Assembly (NCBI GenBank): GCA_012719855.1
Contig: JAAXZN010000007.1
Span: 1-64,000 of the forward strand
Direction: 5' to 3'
Length of the DNA stretch: 64,000 nt
Origin: Serratia liquefaciens
GTDB taxonomy: Bacteria > Pseudomonadota > Gammaproteobacteria > Enterobacterales > Enterobacteriaceae
Shown: positions 58,288-64,000 of the stretch, piece after piece
Layout: each line of letters starts with the position of its first letter
How positions within the stretch are numbered: position 1 is the stretch's first letter
Position numbers and translations under genes: made by a program
Notes under the pieces: model-generated
Databases searched by the model: none
What the model saw: only the letters and a program-made list of their open reading frames with translations
Told to the model about the DNA's origin: nothing

Positions 58288-58367
58288 CACCCCGCACCTT
58301 AACCTCCCTTCGCCGGTGGCGTACCAATAGGCACGCGTATTCCCGGCCGAATGGCGACGGGGTGTTA

Positions 58368-59285
58368 TCACCGATCTGCGGTATCCCAATAAGGCCGCTC
58401 TCCTCCGAGCTGAGCCAGCAGAAAATCGACAAAGGCCGATACCTTAGCCGGTAAGTATTTGCGCTGTGGATAGACGGCATAAATGGCATGATCGGGCAGC
58501 TGATAGTCCGGCATCAACTCAAGCAGTCGCCCCTGCGCAATATCGTCTCCGACGATAAAAGTCGGCATCTGACAAATCCCCAAACCGGCGATCAACGCTT
58601 CACGCAACGCCTCGCTGTTATTCACCTGGTAATTGCCTTTAGGCTGAAAACGTACGGCCCCCGCAGGCCCGTCGAACTGCCATTCGCTTCCACCCCGGAA
58701 ATAGCTGTAAAACAGACAGTTATGTTTCGTTAACTGGTCCAGGTCCTTCGGTGTTCCACAACGCGCCAGATAAGACGGCGCTGCGCACAAGACGCTGTTG
58801 CACGGCGCAATACGCCGGGCTATCAGGCTCGAGTCGGCCAGTCGACCGATGCGGATCGCCAGGTCATAGCCCCCTTCGACCAAATCGACCAGTTGGTCGT
58901 CCATCATCATATTGATCTCCACCGCGGGATAAGCGGCCAGGAAACGGGGGATCAAGGGGGCAATATGCAAACGACCAAACACCATAGGTACGCTGATCCT
59001 CAGGCAGCCCTGCGGTTGCCCCTGCAAACGGGTGACCGCATCCTCCCCCTCTTGCGCTACGGCGCAGGCATTGCGTGCATAAACAAAATACTGCTCACCG
59101 GCCTCGGTCAGGCTCAAACTGCGGGTGGTTCGCTGTAATAATTGCACGCCCAACGAACGTTCCAACTGGGTAATGCGTTTGCTTACTGCCGATTTGGTGA
59201 TGCCCAGTCGCTCGGCGGCGGCAGAAAAGCTTTCACATTCCACCACCGCCACAAATACCGGGATTGCTGCAAAGCGATCGTTCAT
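58368..59285 (-). CDS. LysR-family regulator (CrgA/DmlR-like)
   Basis: The 305-residue product has an N-terminal helix-turn-helix (FSAAAERLGITKSAVSKRIT) and the family's co-inducer domain (LRISVPMVFGRLHIAPLIPR, then GYDLAIRIG). It is divergent from the two DMT genes at 59392-60317, with a 106-bp gap, so it probably regulates them. Effector unknown. Confidence 0.9.
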   Translation of the reverse strand: MNDRFAAIPVFVAVVECESFSAAAERLGITKSAVSKRITQLERSLGVQLLQRTTRSLSLTEAGEQYFVYARNACAVAQEGEDAVTRLQGQPQGCLRISVPMVFGRLHIAPLIPRFLAAYPAVEINMMMDDQLVDLVEGGYDLAIRIGRLADSSLIARRIAPCNSVLCAAPSYLARCGTPKDLDQLTKHNCLFYSYFRGGSEWQFDGPAGAVRFQPKGNYQVNNSEALREALIAGLGICQMPTFIVGDDIAQGRLLELMPDYQLPDHAIYAVYPQRKYLPAKVSAFVDFLLAQLGGERPYWDTADR

Positions 59286-59391
59286 TATCCGTCAACTTTT
59301 TCTCAACAATGAGTTTCCATTTTAGTGGATTAAGCTTTAAACAAAAACAATATAGGCTGCTCTTCAAATTAATTTTGAAGTTGAAATCCTG

Positions 59392-59847
59392 ATGCGTGAA
59401 CGTTTTTCCGATCCTCTGCTGGCGCTGGGCGCCGGTGCCCTGTTGGCCCTGATGATTGCCATCAACAGCCTGCTGGCCGGCTATAACTCCCCCTTGCTTG
59501 CCTCTTGGCTGGCTCACGGTATAGGCGCCATCACCGCCTGGTTACTGCTGCTTCTGCTGAACCGTCGTTCCCCGCGCCACGCGCCCTCATCGGCCAGGAC
59601 ACCCCGCTGGGCCTATTTGGGTGGTCTGCCCGGTGCCCTGACGGTGGTGCTGGCCGCCATTACGGTCAACAGCCCGCTGGCGCTTTCCGGCAGCCTGGCG
59701 CTGATGCTCACCGGTCAGGTTCTGTTCGGCATGCTGGCCGACAGCTGCGGCTGGTTTGGCTCGATTAAACGCCGTCTGAGCCTCAACGATATCGTCGCCA
59801 CGCTGCTGATCCTCTGCGGCTGCGCTCTGCTCATCTTCCTGAGGTAA
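59392..59847 (+). CDS. DMT-superfamily small membrane protein (YdcZ/DUF606 type), first of a pair
   Basis: The 151-residue protein has five predicted membrane helices, beginning DPLLALGAGALLALMIAINS and containing WAYLGGLPGALTVVLAAITV. Such half-size DMT proteins often come in tandem and act as heterodimers. The next gene starts 5 bp later. Substrate unknown. Confidence 0.85.
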   Translation: MRERFSDPLLALGAGALLALMIAINSLLAGYNSPLLASWLAHGIGAITAWLLLLLLNRRSPRHAPSSARTPRWAYLGGLPGALTVVLAAITVNSPLALSGSLALMLTGQVLFGMLADSCGWFGSIKRRLSLNDIVATLLILCGCALLIFLR

Positions 59848-59852
59848 CGTCC

Positions 59853-60317
59853 ATGTTTACCCTGATATTCCTTGCTCTACTCAACGGCGTCTGTATCGGT
59901 CTCAGTCGCGCAATCAACGGTCGCCTGGCGCTGGATCGTGGCGCTTTTCATGCTTCACTTTGCAATCATCTCGTCGGTTTCTTGTTCCTCAGCCTGCTGC
60001 TGGTGGCAACCGGCAGCGTCACCGGCGCGACCTTCGGCCAGGCCCCGTGGGGTGCCTATATGGGCGGGATCATTGGTGCGCTGTTTGTCGCACTGAACAG
60101 CTATATCCTGCCGCGTCTCGGCACCCTACGCGCCGCATTACTGATTATCAGTGGCCAAATGCTGGCAGGGGTCGTTATCGATCGCCTGCGCGACAGCGGC
60201 GATCCTATCAGCGCGCAGATCTTGGGCGTGGGGCTGATCCTGCTGGGCGTCTATGTGGCCCGAATGGAAAAATCCCTGTTTAAGCTGATCCTTGGGCCTA
60301 TTCAGCGGCGGAGTTGA
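59853..60317 (+). CDS. DMT-superfamily small membrane protein (YdcZ/DUF606 type), second of a pair
   Basis: The 154-residue product begins MFTLIFLALLNGVCIGLSRA and has about five membrane helices with the family pattern GAYMGGIIGALFVALNSYIL. It is probably the partner of the preceding protein, with opposite or matched topology. Confidence 0.85.
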   Translation: MFTLIFLALLNGVCIGLSRAINGRLALDRGAFHASLCNHLVGFLFLSLLLVATGSVTGATFGQAPWGAYMGGIIGALFVALNSYILPRLGTLRAALLIISGQMLAGVVIDRLRDSGDPISAQILGVGLILLGVYVARMEKSLFKLILGPIQRRS

Positions 60318-60394
60318 TTTCGTACTTAGAGGCGAATATTTATCATATTCGTACTCGGATACGAATTATTGACATATTCGTCTTGAGGTGCGAA
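60317..60394. promoter_or_regulatory. Three-copy operator array upstream of satD
   Basis: The dyad TTCG-N10-CGAA occurs three times, with TTCG at 60319, 60348 and 60377, each exactly 29 bp apart. Inner sequences are TACTTAGAGG, TACTCGGATA and TCTTGAGGTG; the middle copy is the most symmetric (ATTCGTA...TACGAAT). TTGACA (60369-60374), a perfect -35 box, lies between the last two copies, so a bound protein would block the promoter. Confidence 0.75.
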
Positions 60395-60431
60395 ATTTAC
60401 CGATAACTCCCGCTTCAGAGCAGAAAAAGAG

Positions 60432-61028
60432 ATGCCAGCACAAGTTAGCGTGATCACCGGCGATCTGGTCAATTCACGGCAATTAGACACCACTCACTAC
60501 ATTACCGGGTTAAGTGCCCTGCTGAGTCAATTACAGCGGGCTAAACTTATTGAGCGATTCGAGATTTTCCGTGGCGACGCTTTCCAGGCGGTGGCTGAAG
60601 CGCAATCCGGTTTGCTGCTGGCGGTATATATCCGTATTGCGCTTAGAGCAATGGACTCACGCCATTGGGATGCCCGCATCGCCGTTGGGCTCGGCAGCGA
60701 CCAGGGGCAAACCGCCGGTTATGGCAGCGCCTTTGTGAACTCTGGCCAGGCTCTGGACGCTTTGATGAAAAATTGCCGACTGGCTCTGAAAAATGACAAT
60801 GAGCGGACAAATGCCATTGTCAGCGATCTATTGCCGATGTTAGATCATGTGATTAGCCGCCTCTCGCAGACCGAAGCGCAGGTCGTCCAGGCACGTTTCT
60901 TCGCCGATACCAGCCAGCAGGTGGCGGAAAAGCTGCAAAAGGCCGCCTCCACCGTTTCTGCCACGCTGAAACGCGCGGCCTACGAGGAAATTATGCGATT
61001 TATTCACGCGATTAACAGGATCACCTGA
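60432..61028 (+). CDS. SatD-family protein with a C-terminal helix-turn-helix
   Basis: The 198-residue product starts MPAQVSVITGDLVNSRQLDT, a cyclase-like SatD-family opening, followed by FEIFRGDAFQAVAE and DARIAVGLGSDQGQ. Residues about 150-195 (SQTEAQVVQARFFADTSQQV, then KAASTVSATLKRAAYEEI) look like a DNA-binding helix-turn-helix. The three-copy operator lies 38 bp upstream, so self-regulation is likely. The molecular role of SatD proteins is poorly known. Confidence 0.8.
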   Translation: MPAQVSVITGDLVNSRQLDTTHYITGLSALLSQLQRAKLIERFEIFRGDAFQAVAEAQSGLLLAVYIRIALRAMDSRHWDARIAVGLGSDQGQTAGYGSAFVNSGQALDALMKNCRLALKNDNERTNAIVSDLLPMLDHVISRLSQTEAQVVQARFFADTSQQVAEKLQKAASTVSATLKRAAYEEIMRFIHAINRIT

Positions 61029-61030
61029 AT

Positions 61031-61804
61031 ATGGATTTGAGCTACGCGCCGTTGCTGACCTGGTTGCTGGTGGTTCACCTGCTGGCCGACTTCCCGTTGC
61101 AGCCGCGCAACTGGGTCGAGGATAAGGCTCGTCACCGCGCACGCTCCCGTTTCCTGCTGCTGCATGCCTTACTGCACGGCGTGCTGGCCGCCTGCGCGGT
61201 GGCCGGTTTTGCGTTGCTGCATGGCGGGCTCTCTTCCGGTCAGGTGCTGACCGCCCTGCTGGTTGTCGCCATCAGCCACTGGCTGATTGACCTGCTGAAG
61301 GTCACGTTATTGACTCGCATCAGTCAAGCGGGCAGTTTTCTGCTCGATCAAGGCCTGCATCTTACGGTGATTGCGCTGCTGTGGCTGTCGCTGACGCCCA
61401 ATGCCAATGGCCTGCTTAGCGCGCTGGGAGCGGCCATTGCCGGTTGGCAGGCTGGGCTGATTGCGGTGACGTATTTGGTGATTTATATGCCGATGGGCGT
61501 GCTTATTGGCCAGCTTTTGGCTCACTGGGCACCGCAGATGCCTCCCTCAGCCAAAACCGATAACGACTCGTTATTGCGTGCGGGCAAACAAATCGGCTAT
61601 CTGGAAAGAACGCTGATCCTGACCTTTGTGCTGATCGGCCAAATCCCGGCGGTCGGTTTTTTGCTGGCGGCCAAGTCAATCTTTCGCTTTGGCGATTTGC
61701 GCCAGAGCGATGACAAAATGCGTACCGAGTATGTGCTACTGGGTACGCTGTTTTCCTTTACGCTGACCATCATGCTGGGTCTGCTGGTGAAAAAAATGCT
61801 GTAG
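61031..61804 (+). CDS. DUF3307-family membrane protein
   Basis: The 257-residue product has about six membrane segments and begins with the family signature LVVHLLADFPLQPRNWVEDK, with HALLHGVLAA soon after. It starts 2 bp after satD, and the two are commonly paired. Function unknown. It ends in the palindrome at 61801-61828. Confidence 0.85.
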   Translation: MDLSYAPLLTWLLVVHLLADFPLQPRNWVEDKARHRARSRFLLLHALLHGVLAACAVAGFALLHGGLSSGQVLTALLVVAISHWLIDLLKVTLLTRISQAGSFLLDQGLHLTVIALLWLSLTPNANGLLSALGAAIAGWQAGLIAVTYLVIYMPMGVLIGQLLAHWAPQMPPSAKTDNDSLLRAGKQIGYLERTLILTFVLIGQIPAVGFLLAAKSIFRFGDLRQSDDKMRTEYVLLGTLFSFTLTIMLGLLVKKML

Positions 61805-61828
61805 AGGCGGATAATATTTCGCCCCTAC
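61801..61828. repeat. REP-like palindrome and terminator between DUF3307 gene and mgtB
   Basis: GTAGAGGCG and CGCCCCTAC pair (one G-to-C-type mismatch in nine) around a 10-base loop. The arms end in the same CTAC as the elements at 1060 and 22692. It overlaps the stop codon of the DUF3307 gene and separates convergent genes. Confidence 0.6.
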
Positions 61829-61840
61829 AGCCGGCACTGA

Positions 61841-64000
61841 TTACAACCACTCACCGAAGCGGCGAATATAGAAGCGTTTCATCAGCTGCGCCACCACGCA
61901 GTAGCTGACCAAGGTACCTGCCAGCCACGGGAAGTATTCCCACGGCAGCGGCTGCAACCCGACCAGTGCGCCCAGCGGCGAGAACGGCAGGTAGATACCC
62001 AGCCCCATCACCAGCGCCGTGGTCAGCAACACCGGCAGCGCGGCGGTGCTCTGAATGAACGGGATCTTCTGGGTACGCAGCATGTGAACCACCAGGGTTT
62101 GCGAAAGCAAGCCTTCAATAAACCAACCTGACTGGAACAAGGCCTGATGCTCCACGCTGTTGGCGGCGAAAACAAACCACATCAGCGCATAGGTGGTGAT
62201 ATCGAAGATGGACGACGTAGGCCCAATCCACAGCATAAAGCGGCCGATGTTTTTCGCATCCCACTTGCGCGGCTTGCGCAGGAACTCTTTGTCCATCTTG
62301 TCCCCCGGCAGCGCCAGCTGAGAAATATCGTACATCAGGTTCTGGATCAGCAAGTGAATAGCCAGCATCGGCAAGAACGGAATAAAGGCGCTGGCTACCA
62401 GCACCGAAAACACGTTGCCGAAGTTGGAGCTGGCGGTCATGTTCAGGTACTTGATGATATTGCCGAAAGTTTCCCGTCCCTTGATCACCCCTTCTTCCAG
62501 CACCATCAGATTTTTTTCCAGCAAAATGATGTCTGCCGACTCTTTGGCGATGTCCGTGCCGGTGTCGACCGAAATGCCCACGTCGGCATCGCGCAGCGCC
62601 GGCGCATCGTTAATGCCATCGCCGAGGAAACCGACGGTATGGCCATTCGCCTGCAGCATTTTCAACACCCGCGACTTCTGCAGCGGCGTCAATTTGGTGA
62701 AGACCGTGCGCTGTTCCACTTCTCGCGCCAGCGTGGCGTCGTCCATCAGCTCAATTTGCGGGCCGGAAAGCGGCTCCCCCGGCTCCAGGCCAACATCGCG
62801 GCAGATTTTGCAGGTGATCACCGGGTTATCACCGGTCAAAACCTTCACCGCCACGCCGTTTTCCTGCAGGGCGGCGATCGCTTCCTGTGCGCTTTCCTTA
62901 GGTGGATCAAGGAAGGTCAGTACGCCCTGGATCACCATATCGCGTTCATCGATAATACTCAGCGGCAGAGCATTTTTCTGTTCGCCCAGATCCCGCGTTG
63001 CCAGTACCAGCACGCGGAATCCTTCTTCGTTATATTGAGCGGCAAGCGCCTGCAATGCCTCACGCCGAGCCTGATCCAGCGGTAAAATCTGCTGCCCATC
63101 GCGCACATGGGTCGCAATTTCGAGCATTTCCTCCACCGCCCCTTTGCAAATCAGGCGCTGTTGGCCATTTTCATCTGCCACCACGATCGATAAACGGCGG
63201 CGTATAAAATCAAAGGGCAGCTCATCGACCTTGCTGAAGCGGCCTAATGCCTCGATGCCCGGCTTGCCGCGACCAAAACGGATCACCGCCTGATCCATCA
63301 GGTTTTTCATTCCGCTCTGGTGGAAGCTGTTCAGCCAGGCCAGGTGCAGCACTTCATTGTCTTTGGTCCCGCTGGCGTCCAGGTGGTGCTCAAGGATGAT
63401 GCGATCCTGCGTCAGGGTGCCGGTTTTGTCGGTGCACAATACGTCCATCGCGCCAAAGTTCTGTATGGCGTTCAAACGCTTGACCACCACTTTGCGCCGC
63501 GACATGGCGATAGCGCCCTTCGCCAGGTTGGAACTGACGATCATCGGCAGCATTTCTGGCGTCAACCCAACCGCCACCGCCAGGGCAAACAGAGCAGCTT
63601 CGCTCCAGTCGCCTTTGGTGAACCCGTTGATCAACAACACAATGGGCACCATCACCAACATAAAGCGGATCAGCAGCCAGCTGACGCTGTTCACCCCGCG
63701 ATCAAAGGCGGTTTGTGAACGGGTGCCGACAATCGACTTCGCCAGCGAGCCGAAATAGGTGCGTCCTCCGGTTGCCACCACCACCGCCGTGGCCGTCCCA
63801 CTGGCGACGTTGGTGCCCATCAGGCAGATGTTCGACAGCTCCAGCAGCGCATGTTCGCTGGAGACTTCGTCCTCACTCGATTTTTGGCTGACGTTGCCCA
63901 TAACGTCGTATTTCTCAATCGGGATCGCCTCGCCGGTCAGAATGGCCTGGCTGATAAACAGATCGCGCGACGCCAGCAGGCGAACGTCCGCCGGCACCAT
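61841..64000 (-). CDS. mgtB: MgtB-type P-type Mg2+ ATPase, N-terminal part outside the window
   Basis: This pump imports Mg2+ and is usually induced by low Mg2+. The visible 719 residues run from the actuator domain (LTGEAIPIEKYD) through the phosphorylation site VLCTDKTGTLTQ and the hinge VGFLGDGINDAPALRDADVG to the six C-terminal membrane helices, ending RRFGEWL. From memory the sequence follows Salmonella MgtB more closely than MgtA (SSIFDITTYALMWFVFAANS, FIEGLLSQTLVVHMLRTQKI). Usual length is about 900, so roughly 180 residues are missing beyond the right edge. Confidence 0.95.
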   Translation of the reverse strand: MVPADVRLLASRDLFISQAILTGEAIPIEKYDVMGNVSQKSSEDEVSSEHALLELSNICLMGTNVASGTATAVVVATGGRTYFGSLAKSIVGTRSQTAFDRGVNSVSWLLIRFMLVMVPIVLLINGFTKGDWSEAALFALAVAVGLTPEMLPMIVSSNLAKGAIAMSRRKVVVKRLNAIQNFGAMDVLCTDKTGTLTQDRIILEHHLDASGTKDNEVLHLAWLNSFHQSGMKNLMDQAVIRFGRGKPGIEALGRFSKVDELPFDFIRRRLSIVVADENGQQRLICKGAVEEMLEIATHVRDGQQILPLDQARREALQALAAQYNEEGFRVLVLATRDLGEQKNALPLSIIDERDMVIQGVLTFLDPPKESAQEAIAALQENGVAVKVLTGDNPVITCKICRDVGLEPGEPLSGPQIELMDDATLAREVEQRTVFTKLTPLQKSRVLKMLQANGHTVGFLGDGINDAPALRDADVGISVDTGTDIAKESADIILLEKNLMVLEEGVIKGRETFGNIIKYLNMTASSNFGNVFSVLVASAFIPFLPMLAIHLLIQNLMYDISQLALPGDKMDKEFLRKPRKWDAKNIGRFMLWIGPTSSIFDITTYALMWFVFAANSVEHQALFQSGWFIEGLLSQTLVVHMLRTQKIPFIQSTAALPVLLTTALVMGLGIYLPFSPLGALVGLQPLPWEYFPWLAGTLVSYCVVAQLMKRFYIRRFGEWL

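Noticed and set aside
60317..60394. Short CRISPR-like array
   Set aside because: Repeats are dyad half-sites with 10-base centres and no spacers, next to a promoter; operator array fits better.

Overview
The window reads as the chromosome of a Serratia-like member of the Enterobacterales. The evidence is an enteric-type flagellar and chemotaxis supercluster with proteins close to those of E. coli and Salmonella (FlhA, FlhDC, MotA, Tsr, NorR and NorV, and MgtB align almost residue by residue from memory), an ERIC element, and a family of short GC-rich intergenic palindromes. No rRNA, tRNA, insertion sequence, prophage or CRISPR array was seen. The species cannot be fixed from sequence reading alone.

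Layout. (1) 1-28.2 kb, motility: flgK (cut by the left edge), flgJIHGFEDCB on the minus strand, flgA and flgMN on the plus strand, a LexA-controlled umuDC pair, then flhEAB, cheZYBR, two chemoreceptor genes, cheWA, motBA and the master regulator flhDC, all on the minus strand. Sigma-28 promoters are legible before flgK, flgM and tsr. (2) 28.2-29.6 kb: a long AT-rich control region upstream of flhDC with a perfect CRP palindrome. (3) 29.6-34.1 kb: a Cnu/Hha-family gene, uspC, a CurA-like reductase, pcp, a LysR regulator and kynA. (4) 34.3-43.7 kb: a tightly overlapping eight-gene minus-strand operon (MFS exporter, JmjC-like oxygenase, alpha-oxoamine synthase, CitE-like lyase, acylating aldehyde dehydrogenase, pyruvate aldolase, ornithine-cyclodeaminase-like protein, MaoC hydratase), divergent from an M24 peptidase. 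It looks like an undescribed small-molecule pathway. Its aldolase gene carries an in-frame TAA at codon 20. (5) 43.9-44.6 kb: a microcin-like double-glycine precursor and a small membrane protein that could give immunity. (6) 44.6-49.0 kb: norR and norVW with three NorR sites and a sigma-54 promoter, but norV is frameshifted exactly at a perfect 16-bp inverted repeat. (7) 49-54.5 kb: a DyP peroxidase and the lower beta-ketoadipate pathway (pcaR, pcaIJFD). (8) 54.6-57.9 kb: arsenic resistance (arsR2-arsH and arsRBC). (9) 58-64 kb: a small ORF, a LysR regulator with paired DMT proteins, satD with a DUF3307 gene behind a three-copy operator array, and the C-terminal part of mgtB.

How parts work together. 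flhDC drives the flagellar genes; FlgM holds sigma-28 until hook completion, after which flgK, flgM and tsr are expressed. The nor, pca and ars units are self-contained regulons, each with its own regulator. The new material lies in the 34-44.6 kb accessory region, in two apparently recent gene-breaking events, and in the satD operator array. All family assignments come from recognising motifs and remembered homologues, since no database search was possible.
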